DNA from: Listeria monocytogenes
GTDB taxonomy: Bacteria > Bacillota > Bacilli > Lactobacillales > Listeriaceae
DNA: 64,000 bases
Assembly (NCBI RefSeq): GCF_013282665.1
Contig: NZ_CP054041.1
Coordinates: forward strand, 816,501-880,500
Direction: 5' to 3'
A program made the position numbers and the translations under genes. Below are positions 27,581-42,621 of the stretch, one piece after another. Numbering within the stretch: the first letter of the stretch is position 1; every line of letters starts with the position of its first letter. The notes below the pieces were generated by a model. The model saw only the letters and a list, made by a program, of their open reading frames with translations, was not told the origin of the DNA and did not search any database.

Positions 27581-28402
27581 TTAATCTAAAATTTGCACTT
27601 TAACTTGTTTTACACCCCAGTTATTAACTTCTTGTACTGAGTTTAAATGTACATCAATTTTATTTCCTTTAATCGCACCACCAGTATCAGCAGCAATCGC
27701 TTGTCCGTAACCTTCAACATAAACTTTTGAACCTAAAGGAATAACAGATGGGTCAACTGCAATTACGCGTGAATTATCATTTAAATCAATCCCAGTCGCA
27801 GTCATATGACTCATTCCAGGTTCAGATTTACTATATGCTGTTGCAGTCACAGTTAACTCTTTTGAAACGTTCCCTTGCACTGATGAAGAACTGTTTGAAG
27901 AAGCTTCATTAGAAGAAGTTGATTTTTGAGTTGCTGGAGCTGCTTTCTCTTCTTTCGGTTGCTCTGTTACTTTATCATTAGTTGAATTATTGGCTGTTGC
28001 ATTATTTTCACTTGCCGCTACTTTATTACCAATAGCTAATTTTTGACCAACTAAAATTAAATCGGAAGAAAGATTATTCCAAGATTTTAATTGATTAACT
28101 GTTACACCATTATCAATAGCGATGTGTCCAAGCGTATCTCCTGCAACAACTGTGTATTCAGAATTGTTACTAGTAGTTGCTTTTTTCTCACTACCATTCA
28201 CTTGCAATGTTTGGTTCGGAAAAATAATGTTAGAACTCAAATTGTTATCTTCTTTCAATTGTTTTATAGAGACATTATTTTCATTTGAGATTTTCCATAG
28301 TGAATCACCATCTTGCACTTTATACTCAGCTGCAAAAGCTTGAGTGGAACCAGATCCTGCAATAATTAAACCAGCCGCAATGGCTACTACTGTTTTTTTC
28401 AT
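27581..28402 (-). CDS. Secreted LysM and 3D-domain cell-wall protein (YocH-like)
   Basis: 273 residues. A signal peptide ends at AFA; two LysM domains follow (YKVQDGDSLWKISNENN and YTVVAGDTLGHIAIDNG), then a Ser/Asn/Thr-rich linker and a C-terminal 3D domain. The three conserved aspartates are in VIAVDPSVIPLG, AIAADTGGAI and NKIDVHLNS. Family activity: probable lytic transglycosylase-like muralytic enzyme, as for Bacillus YocH. The ATG at 28402 has AGGAGG upstream; an extension to 28447 has no ribosome site and would spoil the signal peptide. Confidence 0.88.
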   Translation of the reverse strand: MKKTVVAIAAGLIIAGSGSTQAFAAEYKVQDGDSLWKISNENNVSIKQLKEDNNLSSNIIFPNQTLQVNGSEKKATTSNNSEYTVVAGDTLGHIAIDNGVTVNQLKSWNNLSSDLILVGQKLAIGNKVAASENNATANNSTNDKVTEQPKEEKAAPATQKSTSSNEASSNSSSSVQGNVSKELTVTATAYSKSEPGMSHMTATGIDLNDNSRVIAVDPSVIPLGSKVYVEGYGQAIAADTGGAIKGNKIDVHLNSVQEVNNWGVKQVKVQILD

Positions 28403-28792
28403 GTAATTATTTCCCTCCTTGATAACTTTCGAGAATAATCGTACCATACGAAACTAGCGGCTTGGTTACTAAAAAATTAAGCATGTATGACACGCTTTCA
28501 TATAGTATCCGTTTTCCTGCAATATTTGTAAATTACCTTTATTGTCTGATTTCTCATTGCTACTGGTTTTATTTCTAGTAAACTCGTGTTAACACAACTC
28601 ACTGTGATAGTTTAGGCTCTAATTAAAAGTCTTCTAAATAATTCAGTAAGTGAACTAAAATCGCAAATCAGTTAGAATTGGAAAATTTTTCCATTACAAA
28701 TTAGAAGCATTAATTTTCCATTTTAGTTGTTATTTAAGCAGGATTCTTTGAAAACTATCGTTAAATACGGCTTTTTATAACAAAATATTACA
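28403..28792. other. Gene-free AT-rich region
   Basis: 390 bases with no supported gene. It holds the leader of the LysM/3D gene and the 3' flank of ssbB. A 10-bp palindrome GTGTTAACAC (28587-28596) and a palindrome TGGAAAATTTTTCCA are visible, but no clear terminator or strong promoter. Confidence 0.4.
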
Positions 28793-29158
28793 TTATTCAT
28801 CCTCTTCTTGTGGGATATTAATTACTCTCTCATCTTTATTTCTACTAGATAGATAACGAATCTGGTGAACTAAAACCTCTGTAATGTAGATTTTCTGTTC
28901 TTCTTTATTTAGATAATTGCGCGATTGCAGCTCACCAACAACTCCTACTAATTGTCCTTTACTACAGAATTCTGCAGTGGCTTCTGCTCTTTTACCCCAA
29001 ATCACGCATTGAATAAAATCAGCATCATTATCTACCCGTTTATTTTTACCAAAACGATTTAAAGCAAGTGTTAAGTTCAACACGGCTCTGTCCTCCGTAG
29101 TCCACTTCAATTCTGGTTCCTTTGTTAATCTGCCTACTAAAATTACCTGATTAATCAT
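28793..29158 (-). CDS. ssbB: Competence-associated single-stranded DNA-binding protein SsbB
   Basis: 121 residues: one OB-fold (MINQVILVGRLTKEPELKWT, NLTLALNRF, DFIQCVIWGKRAE, GQLVGVVGELQSRNY) and a short acidic tail ending EEDE, without the long Gly/Gln-rich linker and DDDIPF-type tip of the main SSB. This short form matches Bacillus SsbB (YwpH), which protects incoming DNA in transformation and is under ComK. Its position next to fabZ and mbl also matches Bacillus. ComK-type boxes and a good promoter lie just upstream. Confidence 0.85.
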   Translation of the reverse strand: MINQVILVGRLTKEPELKWTTEDRAVLNLTLALNRFGKNKRVDNDADFIQCVIWGKRAEATAEFCSKGQLVGVVGELQSRNYLNKEEQKIYITEVLVHQIRYLSSRNKDERVINIPQEEDE

Positions 29159-29188
29159 GTAATCGCCTCTTTCTTTTGGTGTATAGCG

Positions 29189-29217
29189 ATTATATTAGAT
29201 AAAAATTTTATTGTAAA
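29189..29217 (-). promoter_or_regulatory. Promoter of ssbB
   Basis: TTTACA (29212-29217), 17-base spacer, TATAAT (29189-29194) on the minus strand, about 30 bases before the start codon. Confidence 0.75.
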
Positions 29218-29223
29218 ATAGCT

Positions 29224-29323
29224 AAAACCGCATTTTCACCATAGGTATAGTGTCCAAAATGCTACTTTTAACTAAGAGAAAAATAGCAGTTTATGGGGGT
29301 AAATCATCTCAAAATACTATTTT
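29224..29323 (-). promoter_or_regulatory. Cluster of four ComK-like AT boxes upstream of ssbB
   Basis: Minus-strand boxes of the AAAA-N5-TTTT type: perfect at 29311-29323, AAAC-N5-TTTT at 29280-29292 exactly 18 bases later, AAAG-N5-TTTT at 29256-29268, and perfect at 29224-29236, 6 bases before the -35. The 18-bp spacing of the first pair is canonical for a K-box; the second pair has 19. Confidence 0.65.
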
Positions 29324-29367
29324 ATACCTTTGAAACTTTTTTAAACTAATGCTATTCTGAGAACATG

Positions 29368-29403
29368 AAAAAAAAGCACTAAAACCCATTTGGGCTTCAG
29401 TGC
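29368..29403 (-). terminator. Terminator after fabZ
   Basis: Stem built from GCACT/AGTGC and CCCAA/TGGG segments, followed on the minus strand by eight Ts. Confidence 0.85.
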
Positions 29404-29411
29404 CAATCATT

Positions 29412-29846
29412 TTATCTAGGTAGGTCTGATAGAGCGAACATAATTTCAGCTTCACAAACCAAATCACCTTCTACTGTTGCTTTTACTTTTGCTTTTGCAA
29501 TTGCGCCTCTCATACGAGTAATCTCAGCTTCAAGGAGTAATTGATCACCTGGAACAACTTGGCGTTTAAAACGACAACCATCAATCCCAGCAAATAAACC
29601 GATCTTGCCTTTATTAGCTTCATTTTGCATCATTGCAATTCCACTTGTTTGCGCTAAAGCTTCTACTATTAATACGCCTGGCATTACGGGATACTCAGGA
29701 AAGTGTCCATTAAAAAATTCTTCGTTTGCTGTAACGTTTTTAATAGCAGTAACTTTTTTACCTTCTTCAACAGAAATAACTCTATCTACTAACAAAAATG
29801 GATAACGATGAGGCAAAATTTCTTTGATTTTCTTAATATCTAACAT
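29412..29846 (-). CDS. fabZ: (3R)-hydroxyacyl-ACP dehydratase FabZ
   Basis: 144 residues, hot-dog fold. Catalytic His in [21 protein letters not shown], with the Glu of [19 protein letters not shown] is the family start. It removes water from beta-hydroxyacyl-ACP in fatty acid elongation. I chose the ATG at 29846 (MLDIKKI), which has GGGGGA six bases upstream; the ATG two codons earlier overlaps that site. Downstream of mbl in the same direction and probably co-transcribed with it. Confidence 0.95.
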   Translation of the reverse strand: MLDIKKIKEILPHRYPFLLVDRVISVEEGKKVTAIKNVTANEEFFNGHFPEYPVMPGVLIVEALAQTSGIAMMQNEANKGKIGLFAGIDGCRFKRQVVPGDQLLLEAEITRMRGAIAKAKVKATVEGDLVCEAEIMFALSDLPR

Positions 29847-29867
29847 GTACATCCCCCAAATTCAAAT

Positions 29868-30863
29868 TTAGAATCTATTACGTTTTTTATTTGTAAGTGA
29901 GTCAAGTAAAATGCCAGTACCAAGTGCTACTACATCTAAAGGATTCTCTGTAATTAAAACTGGAACTTTCAACTGTTCAGACATTAACTCATCTAAACCA
30001 TGTAACAAAGAGCCGCCGCCTGTCATGATAATTCCTCTATCAATAATATCTGCTGAAAGCTCTGGAGGCGTTTGTTCCAATACTTGTTTAGCAGCTAGTA
30101 CCATTAGGTGTAATGAATCGTGAATCGCTTCTTCTACTTCAGAACTTGTAATAGAAATTGTTTTTGGCAAGCCGCTCACTAAATCTCTACCACGAATTTC
30201 CATTTTTTCTTCTTTAGCGCCTTGATTTGCAGTACCGATTGTTACTTTAATGTTTTCAGCTGTTCTTTCACCAATAAGTACATTATATTTACGTTTAACA
30301 TAATTTAAGATATCTGTGTCCCATTTGTTACCAGCGACTTTCACTGATTGGCTAGTTACGATATCACCCATGGAAAGTACAGCAACATCTGCAGTACCAC
30401 CACCAATATCAATAATCATGTTACCAGAAGGCTCAAAAATATCCATTCCAGCACCAATTGCCGCAACTTTAGGTTCTTCTTCTAAGAATACTTGTTTTCC
30501 ACCACTTTTTTCAGCAACTTCGCGAATTGCTTTTTGTTCGACAGAAGTAATATTTGTTGGACAACAAATTAAAATACGTGGCCGTGAAAAAAAGGTTTTT
30601 AAATTTAACTTTTGGATGAAGAAACGCAGCATTTCTTGAACAATATCAAAATCAGCGATAACCCCATCTTTCATAGGTTTGATTGCTGTAATGTCTCCTG
30701 GAGTTCTACCAACCATATCTCTCGCTTCTGCTCCAACAGCTAAAACTTGTCCCGTCTTATTGTTAATAGCGACAACTGCCGGTTCATTAACGACGATTCC
30801 TCTTCCTTTAACATGAATTAATACATTGGCTGTACCTAAATCGATACCAACATCTTTTGCCAT
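29868..30863 (-). CDS. mbl: Cell-shape actin homologue Mbl (MreB family)
   Basis: 331 residues, actin/Hsp70 fold. Phosphate and connect motifs: GIDLGTANVLIHVKGRG, MIDIGGGTADVAVLS and IIMTGGGSLLHGLDELM. Forms membrane-associated filaments that guide lateral wall synthesis. Between fabZ and murA, as mbl is in Bacillus, which is why I call it Mbl rather than MreB (the latter normally sits with mreCD). GGAG precedes the start. Confidence 0.9.
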   Translation of the reverse strand: MAKDVGIDLGTANVLIHVKGRGIVVNEPAVVAINNKTGQVLAVGAEARDMVGRTPGDITAIKPMKDGVIADFDIVQEMLRFFIQKLNLKTFFSRPRILICCPTNITSVEQKAIREVAEKSGGKQVFLEEEPKVAAIGAGMDIFEPSGNMIIDIGGGTADVAVLSMGDIVTSQSVKVAGNKWDTDILNYVKRKYNVLIGERTAENIKVTIGTANQGAKEEKMEIRGRDLVSGLPKTISITSSEVEEAIHDSLHLMVLAAKQVLEQTPPELSADIIDRGIIMTGGGSLLHGLDELMSEQLKVPVLITENPLDVVALGTGILLDSLTNKKRNRF

Positions 30864-30983
30864 TTACATTTTAACTCCTTTCGTGGTGTACACCTAATTT
30901 TACATCTCATTCTGAATTATAGCATAATTTATGAGAGGCTGAAATGTATATTTTATGACAACGTAGATTTTTTTACGTCAAAT

Positions 30984-31014
30984 AAAAAAACCGCATCAGA
31001 AAGATACGGTTTTT
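30984..31014 (-). terminator. Terminator after murA
   Basis: Stem AAAACCGTATC/GATGCGGTTTT with a 5-base loop and a U-run TTT on the minus strand. Confidence 0.85.
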
Positions 31015-31025
31015 AACATTTAAAA

Positions 31026-32318
31026 TTAGAATAATGATGCTAAATTTGTTACATCAATTTTGGAATCATCTACACGTTCTACATCCGCACCAAGCGATTG
31101 TAGTTTTCCGTGGAAATTATTGTATCCACGATCAAGATATTTTAATTCCGTTACTTGTGTATAACCATCTGCAACCAAACCAGCAAGAATAAGCGCTGCT
31201 GCTGCACGTAAATCTGTTGCTGCAACTTCTGCTCCTTGTAGTTTAGCAGGACCAGAAATAATAACAGAATGTCCTTCAATTTTCATGTCAGCATTCATTC
31301 TGCGCATTTCTTCTACGTGCATAAAACGATTTTCAAAAACAGTTTCTGTCATAATGCTTGTACCTTCACTCAGCATTTGAATAACCATCATTTGTGATTG
31401 CATATCCGTTGGGAATCCTGGGTGTGGCATTGTTTTAACATCTACAGCTTTTAATTTATCAGGGCCAATTACACGAATTCCGTTCTCTTCTTCGATAATT
31501 TGAACGCCCATTTCTTCAAGCTTAGCAATTAACGAACTAATATGTTCAGGCACTGCGTCTTCAATTAAGACATTTCCTCCAGTAATCGCAGCAGCAATCA
31601 TAAATGTTCCTGCCTCAATACGGTCTGGAATAATAGAATGTTCAGTAGCAGTTAGTTCCTTAACGCCTTCAATACGAATTACTTCTGTTCCCGCACCAAT
31701 AACTCGCGCACCCATTTGGTTAAGGAAGTTTGCTAAGTCAACAATTTCAGGTTCGCGCGCAACGTTTTCAATGACTGTTGTACCTTCTGCAAGAGTCGCA
31801 GCCATCATAATATTTTGTGTCGCACCAACACTTGGGAAATCTAAGTATACTTTAGCACCAACTAATTTTTCGGCAGTTGCTTCAATATAACCATTTTCTA
31901 TTTTCACTACTGCGCCCATTGCTTCAAAACCTTTTAAATGCAAATCAACGGGTCTAGAACCAATTGCACATCCCCCAGGCAAAGCAACACGTGCTGAACC
32001 AGTGCGAGCTAAAAGTGGTCCCATTACAACAATAGAAGCACGCATTTTACGAACGTACTCAAAAGGTGCATCAGAAGTGATTTCTCCTGTTGCGTCAACT
32101 GTTACTTCATCATTTACAAAAGAAACATCTGCATTTAGATATTTAAGAACCTCATTAATTGTGAATACATCAGACAAATTTGGGACATTTTTTAATACGC
32201 TAGTACCTTTACTCGCAAGTAATGTAGCAGCTATTACCGGTAATACAGCATTTTTGGCACCTTCCATTTTCACAGAACCATTTAACTGTTTTCCACCGCG
32301 TACAATAATTTTTTCCAA
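31026..32318 (-). CDS. murA: UDP-N-acetylglucosamine 1-carboxyvinyltransferase MurA
   Basis: 430 residues. First committed step of peptidoglycan precursor synthesis: enolpyruvyl transfer from PEP to UDP-GlcNAc. The catalytic, fosfomycin-sensitive Cys (about residue 117) is in [18 protein letters not shown]; other signatures are [14 protein letters not shown] and [14 protein letters not shown]. The start is TTG at 32318 with GGAGGGG upstream. A paralogue (murZ) lies 22 kb away. The copy beside mbl corresponds to the main MurA of Bacillus. Confidence 0.95.
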   Translation of the reverse strand: MEKIIVRGGKQLNGSVKMEGAKNAVLPVIAATLLASKGTSVLKNVPNLSDVFTINEVLKYLNADVSFVNDEVTVDATGEITSDAPFEYVRKMRASIVVMGPLLARTGSARVALPGGCAIGSRPVDLHLKGFEAMGAVVKIENGYIEATAEKLVGAKVYLDFPSVGATQNIMMAATLAEGTTVIENVAREPEIVDLANFLNQMGARVIGAGTEVIRIEGVKELTATEHSIIPDRIEAGTFMIAAAITGGNVLIEDAVPEHISSLIAKLEEMGVQIIEEENGIRVIGPDKLKAVDVKTMPHPGFPTDMQSQMMVIQMLSEGTSIMTETVFENRFMHVEEMRRMNADMKIEGHSVIISGPAKLQGAEVAATDLRAAAALILAGLVADGYTQVTELKYLDRGYNNFHGKLQSLGADVERVDDSKIDVTNLASLF

Positions 32319-32401
32319 AAAGAACCCCTCCGCGTTACTAATAACTAAATCATTTATCGAATTTTATTAATCAAAATTTAAATTTAAAACATATCTAAGT
32401 A

Positions 32402-32431
32402 ATTCTACCACTTATCACCCTAAAATATCAA
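32402..32431 (-). promoter_or_regulatory. Promoter of murA
   Basis: TTGATA (32426-32431), 18-base spacer, TAGAAT (32402-32407) with an upstream TGG giving an extended -10, on the minus strand. Confidence 0.6.
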
Positions 32432-32499
32432 CTGATTTTAACGTAATATTAAAGTTGTTATAAGCTTCTATTAATTTTCTCCTACTATAATACATTTTT

Positions 32500-32736
32500 T
32501 TAACCAAAAAAGTTAATCAACTGTTTGGAAGCTGCTAAATAATCTAAGAAGAAATTGCTTAATGTATAACCTAATACGATCGAAATAATCACAAATAACA
32601 GTCTAGCTTGTGTTACATGATTCTTTTTGATGAATTTCTCATAATTAATAGCTTGCAATGCCCAAAAAGAAATCACTATAAATAGTAAATGGGAAATGAT
32701 GATGACATATGGTGATTCCATAATAATATTATACAT
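32500..32736 (-). CDS. Small membrane protein of the DUF1146 (YwzB) family
   Basis: 78 residues with two membrane helices (about 10-30 and 50-68) separated by a basic loop INYEKFIKKNHVTQARLL. Size, topology and place between murA and the atp operon match Bacillus YwzB. Function unknown. The ATG at 32736 has AGGAG eight bases upstream; an in-frame ATG at 32751 lies before that site. Confidence 0.8.
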   Translation of the reverse strand: MYNIIMESPYVIIISHLLFIVISFWALQAINYEKFIKKNHVTQARLLFVIISIVLGYTLSNFFLDYLAASKQLINFFG

Positions 32737-32817
32737 GTATTCGCTCCTCATATTTCGCTACAACTCATTTTAACAAATACTGCTTGGAAAAAACAGTTAA
32801 TACACTTATGAGTATAT

Positions 32818-32849
32818 AAAAAAACCTCCTGGCACTGAGGCCAGGAAGT
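32818..32849 (-). terminator. Terminator of the atp operon
   Basis: Stem CTTCCTGGC/GCCAGGAGG (one G-U pair) with a 6-base loop CTCAGT and seven Ts on the minus strand. Confidence 0.92.
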
Positions 32850-32859
32850 AATATGATTA

Positions 32860-33282
<423 letters not shown>

Positions 33283-33285
33283 TTA

Positions 33286-34725
<1,440 letters not shown>

Positions 34726-34767
34726 TTACCTTCCCCTTTATAGGGACGTTACAAGAAACGCCGACTT

Positions 34768-35646
<879 letters not shown>

Positions 35647-35677
35647 TCACCACCTTTGAGTTTATTCCGAGTCTAAA

Positions 35678-37207
<1,530 letters not shown>

Positions 37208-37218
37208 TTAAACGGAAA

Positions 37219-38270
<1,052 letters not shown>

Positions 38271-38357
38271 GCCAGTTTCACTCCTTTCTATACATTCGCT
38301 TGAATTATTCGTTCAAAACGAAAGAGATGAGGTTTTATTCCCTCAAGTTCCTTCAAA

Positions 38358-38588
<231 letters not shown>

Positions 38589-38647
38589 CTAATTTTTCTT
38601 AAAATTATTTTTTATTACTTTTATAAATGACTTAATTGAAAGTTAGT

Positions 38648-39364
<717 letters not shown>

Positions 39365-39370
39365 TTAGGT

Positions 39371-39769
39371 TCACCCCTCTCTTTTTAAAAACTTTTTTCT
39401 GCGGTACATGGAATACGCAAAAAAATCTAGAAAAATAATTGCATATGCAAGCCCAAGTCCGATTACCATGCTATAAACATGAAAATATTCCGGCAGTTGC
39501 GTCGCTATAATAGTAGCAAATAACACGCTTCCCATCCTAAATGGCATTCCCATACCATAAAAAGAACGATTTTCAGCCAAAGCCCTAGTCATTGCTTGTG
39601 TTCGTCTCATTAACAACCAGTAGTTGAACCAGCCGACGATTAAACCCAACTTAAGTCCCAAGAAAATATGTATATACGGGGTTAAAAACCATCCACAAAG
39701 ACAAATAGCAATAAAAAGAACCATATACTTTTGATGACGATGATACATGCCAATTAGCGATTCTAACAT
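39371..39769 (-). CDS. atpI: ATP synthase protein I
   Basis: 132 residues with four hydrophobic segments. Small membrane protein found at the head of atp operons; in Bacillus it assists c-ring assembly or ion supply. The start is uncertain: I chose ATG 39769 (MLESLIGMYH) with AAAGGA about 11 bases upstream; an extension to 39820 has no site. First gene of the operon. Confidence 0.85.
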   Translation of the reverse strand: MLESLIGMYHRHQKYMVLFIAICLCGWFLTPYIHIFLGLKLGLIVGWFNYWLLMRRTQAMTRALAENRSFYGMGMPFRMGSVLFATIIATQLPEYFHVYSMVIGLGLAYAIIFLDFFAYSMYRRKKFLKREG

Positions 39770-39926
39770 TCGGGGCGCAATCCTTTCTTTTTCAAAAGAT
39801 TTTTCTTTCCAGATGACCATTTTGAAATCTCAGGGAGTAAATTCAGTTTGTGAAAACAAGCACATTTCTCCCAATTCATCCCAATCCCAAACACACATGA
39901 AAGCCTTATCAGCGTGTCAGTTCTTA

Positions 39927-39956
39927 GCATACAACAGCCAAAAGAGAAAAGTCAAT
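39927..39956 (-). promoter_or_regulatory. Promoter of the atp operon
   Basis: TTGACT (39951-39956), 18-base spacer, TATGCT (39927-39932) on the minus strand, giving a leader of about 150 bases before atpI. Confidence 0.65.
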
Positions 39957-40202
39957 ACACTTTCACAAATTGTGTGTACATCTACTACTAATAGTACCAC
40001 AATCGGGCCCATCCATAAAAGAATAGCCTATTATTTCTGAGATTTTTTTGATTTCAAAATCTATCTGTTTCCTAGATTGCCACGCCAGAATTATTTTTGT
40101 CCATTTAACAGCAACCAACACCTCCGTAATCATTGGAAAACTCGTCTTCCGTTCGTGTGATATTTCACAAAAAAGGTGACGAAAACTCTCTTTCGCACAA
40201 AT

Positions 40203-40231
40203 AAAAAAACTTCTACCACTATTGGTAAAAG
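40203..40231 (-). terminator. Strong orphan terminator in the mnaA-atp spacer
   Basis: Minus strand stem CTTTTACCA/TGGTAGAAG (9 bp, one G-U), 4-base loop ATAG, followed by TTTTTTTATTT. Confidence 0.75.
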
Positions 40232-40478
40232 AATTCGATACGATTATTCGCAAATTTTGCGACCGAAAGTTCTTTTCCCAAGAAAAAGAACGGAAAAAAC
40301 AGCCGGACTCACTTATCATGAGTTGCATTTTGGTATAGAGTGCCCGTATAAATTCCAATTCAGTCAACGCAAACCTAGCGTCGGCGGGATTGTAGTGAAT
40401 ACTGAGCGCAGTCTTCTATCCCTATGCTAAAAACAAGCTATTTTTTGGGCTCTTATATTAATAACATTGACCATCTTA
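40203..40478 (-). ncRNA. Candidate small RNA, about 260 bases
   Basis: Speculative. On the minus strand an extended -10 (TGA-TAAGAT, 40473-40478) without a good -35 is followed about 240 bases later by a full rho-independent terminator (40203-40231). The interval carries several short hairpins and no open reading frame with a ribosome site. The upstream gene mnaA already has its own terminator, so a separate transcript would explain the second terminator. Confidence 0.35.
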
Positions 40479-40550
40479 TCACATGTAACATAAAAGAACT
40501 AGTGAAAATCGAGCGTGTAACACATCTGTAACAATAAGGCGCTTTCATTA

Positions 40551-40587
40551 TAAAAAAAGAAGAAAACTAGACTCTAACGCCTAGTTT
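40551..40587 (-). terminator. Terminator after mnaA
   Basis: 7-bp stem AAACTAG/CTAGTTT with a 10-base loop, followed on the minus strand by TCTTCTTTTTTT. Confidence 0.75.
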
Positions 40588-40598
40588 CCCGCTATGTT

Positions 40599-41738
40599 TT
40601 ACACGACAAAATCTTCTGGTCGACCCGTTTTTTCAAACTGACTTTTGATTGCTGCTAAAATTCTGTTCGAAGCGAAACCATCACCATATGGATTAGCAGC
40701 TTGCGCCATTTTATCGTGGCTTTCTTTATTATCAAGTAAATCTAACGCTTCTTTTATCAAATTTTCTTTATTCGTTCCAATTAGTTTCAACGTCCCTGCT
40801 TCGATTCCTTCTGGGCGCTCCGTCGTATCACGTAAAACTAAAACTGGCACGCCCATGCCTGGTGCTTCTTCTTGAACGCCACCTGAATCAGTAAATACAA
40901 GATAAGATTTACGCAAGAAATTATGAAAATCAATCGCATCTAACGGTTCGATTAAATGAATTCGTTCGTGTCCACCTAAAATGCTCATTGCTTTTTCCCT
41001 AACAGCTGGATTCAAATGCATCGGGTACACAAGTTCAACGTCCTCACGACTTTCCACGATTTCTCGAACCGCTTCAAACATCCCTTGCATCGGTTCGCCT
41101 AAATTTTCTCTGCGGTGAGCCGTCATAAGTATTAAACGATGGTCGCCAAGATTTTCCAGAATTGGATGGTGGTAATCTTTTTGCACAGTCGTCTTAAGAG
41201 CATCAATTGCTGTATTCCCAGTCACAAAAATAGTAGCCGGATCTTTTCCTTCCGCAAGCAAATTTTCTTTCGCTTGTTTGGTCGGGGAAAAGTGCATATC
41301 CGCCATAACACCTGTCAACTGACGATTCATCTCTTCTGGAAATGGCGAATATTTATTCCACGTTCTAAGTCCAGCTTCGACATGTCCGAGCATTTTTTGT
41401 TGATAAAAGGTAGCGAGTCCTGCCGCAAAACTAGTCGTTGTATCCCCATGAACTAAAACGATATCAGGATTTTCGGCAGCAATAACTTCATTAATCCCAT
41501 TCATTACACGTGAAGTTATATCGGCTAAGGTTTGGCCTTTTTTCATAATATCTAAGTCAATATCTGGTTTAATATCAAAAATCTCTAAGACTTGATCAAG
41601 CATTTCACGGTGTTGAGCTGTAATCACTACTGTCGACTCAAATGTTTCTGGTTCTTTTTCTAGTGCTAAAACGAGCGGTGCCATTTTTATTGCCTCTGGT
41701 CTTGTCCCAAAGATACTCATTACTTTGATTTTAGCCAA
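40599..41738 (-). CDS. mnaA: UDP-N-acetylglucosamine 2-epimerase
   Basis: 379 residues, WecB/MnaA family. Family stretches: GTRPEAIKMAPLVLALEK, VVITAQHREMLDQVL, VLVHGDTTTSFAAGL, TAHRRENLGEPM and FTDSGGVQEEAPGMGVPVLV. It converts UDP-GlcNAc to UDP-ManNAc, the donor used by TagA in teichoic acid linkage-unit synthesis. The start is TTG at 41738 with AAGGAGG upstream. It lies alone between upp and the atp operon. Confidence 0.94.
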   Translation of the reverse strand: MAKIKVMSIFGTRPEAIKMAPLVLALEKEPETFESTVVITAQHREMLDQVLEIFDIKPDIDLDIMKKGQTLADITSRVMNGINEVIAAENPDIVLVHGDTTTSFAAGLATFYQQKMLGHVEAGLRTWNKYSPFPEEMNRQLTGVMADMHFSPTKQAKENLLAEGKDPATIFVTGNTAIDALKTTVQKDYHHPILENLGDHRLILMTAHRRENLGEPMQGMFEAVREIVESREDVELVYPMHLNPAVREKAMSILGGHERIHLIEPLDAIDFHNFLRKSYLVFTDSGGVQEEAPGMGVPVLVLRDTTERPEGIEAGTLKLIGTNKENLIKEALDLLDNKESHDKMAQAANPYGDGFASNRILAAIKSQFEKTGRPEDFVV

Positions 41739-41761
41739 TTTCGAGCCTCCTTATAAAAAAA

Positions 41762-41847
41762 CTCCTCAGAAATAGTTCGACAAAAAATTTCCCAGCCTGT
41801 TAAAAAGCAGTACTGTTTATCATTCCTTATCTCACTATACCGAGGAG
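41762..41847 (-). terminator. Terminator after upp
   Basis: Minus strand: CTCCTC just after the upp stop pairs with GAGGAG about 75 bases later, followed by seven Ts; smaller hairpins lie in the large loop. The long distance makes it less certain than the others. Confidence 0.5.
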
Positions 41848-41855
41848 ATTATTAA

Positions 41856-42485
41856 TTATTTAGTTCCGAATAATCTATCGCCAGCATCTCCTAAGCCTGG
41901 ACGGATATAACCATTTTCGTCTAACTTCTCGTCTAAACCTGCTACATAGATTTCTACGTCTGGATGTGCGTCTTGAAGCGCTTTAACGCCTTCAGGAGCT
42001 GCTACTAGACACATGAATTTCATGTTGCGAGCGCCGCGTTTTTTCAAGCAATCGATAGCCATAATTGCAGATCCGCCAGTTGCAAGCATTGGGTCTACAA
42101 CGATGAAAAGACGTTCTTCCACGTCAGAAGGTAGTTTTACAAAATATTCTACTGGCTCTAGTGTATCATGGTCGCGATAAAGACCTACATGTCCTACTTT
42201 TGCTGCAGGAATAAGTTTTAAAATACCATCTTGCATACCAAGACCAGCTCTTAAAATAGGAACAATCCCTAATTTTTTACCAGTAAGTGTTTTAGCAGTT
42301 GTTGTTTGTAGTGGTGTTTCTACTTGAATGTCTTCGAGTTCCATATCACGTGTAATTTCGTACGCCATTAATGTAGCGACTTCATCTACAAGTTCGCGGA
42401 ATGCTTTTGTTCCCGTATTTTTATCTCGAATGATTGTTAATTTGTGTTGTACTAGTGGGTGATTAATTACGTGTACATTTGCCAT
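41856..42485 (-). CDS. upp: Uracil phosphoribosyltransferase
   Basis: 209 residues. PRPP-binding loop [17 protein letters not shown] and the uracil-binding C-terminal part [17 protein letters not shown]. Salvages uracil to UMP. Downstream of glyA, as in Bacillus, but with its own promoter (TTGCAC-16-TACAAT) and with a terminator after glyA between them. Confidence 0.96.
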
Positions 42486-42526
42486 CGATTAGTTCGCTCC
42501 TTTGATATTGAAAATTTCCTTCTCTT

Positions 42527-42554
42527 ATTGTATCAGAACAAGACACAAGTGCAA
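42527..42554 (-). promoter_or_regulatory. Promoter of upp
   Basis: TTGCAC (42549-42554), 16-base spacer, TACAAT (42527-42532) with TGA in front giving an extended -10, on the minus strand. Confidence 0.6.
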
Positions 42555-42574
42555 GGATTAATTTGCTATACATG

Positions 42575-42611
42575 AAAAAAACCGGTTTTCTCTATTTATA
42601 GAAAAAACCGG
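42575..42611 (-). terminator. Terminator after glyA
   Basis: Stem CCGGTTTTTTCTA/TAGAGAAAACCGG with a 4-base loop, followed on the minus strand by seven Ts. Confidence 0.9.
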
Positions 42612-42621
42612 ATCACTTATT

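Larger units (their letters stand above)
39957..40550. other. Long gene-free region between mnaA and the atp promoter
   Basis: Nearly 600 bases without a convincing gene, less AT-rich in places than the other spacers here. A 134-codon open frame on the minus strand (39963-40367) lacks a ribosome site and any family resemblance. Several hairpins occur: ACGC-N7-GCGT near 40370, ACTG-N4-CAGT near 40400, CGCAAA-A-TTTGCG (40249-40261), TTCTTTT with AAAAGAA (40271-40291), CGAAA-N5-TTTTCG near 40180. A strong minus-strand terminator is listed separately. Confidence 0.5.

Noticed and set aside
28587..28710. Palindromes GTGTTAACAC and TGGAAAATTTTTCCA as regulator sites or terminator
   Set aside because: Short, AT-rich and without a loop or U-run; not enough to assign a function.
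39963..40367. 134-codon open frame on the minus strand between mnaA and atpI
   Set aside because: No ribosome site at its start, no hydrophobic or domain pattern I recognise, and it overlaps a strong terminator hairpin and reaches the atp promoter. I also considered a broken atpZ-like gene here, but no frame gives the expected two-helix protein.
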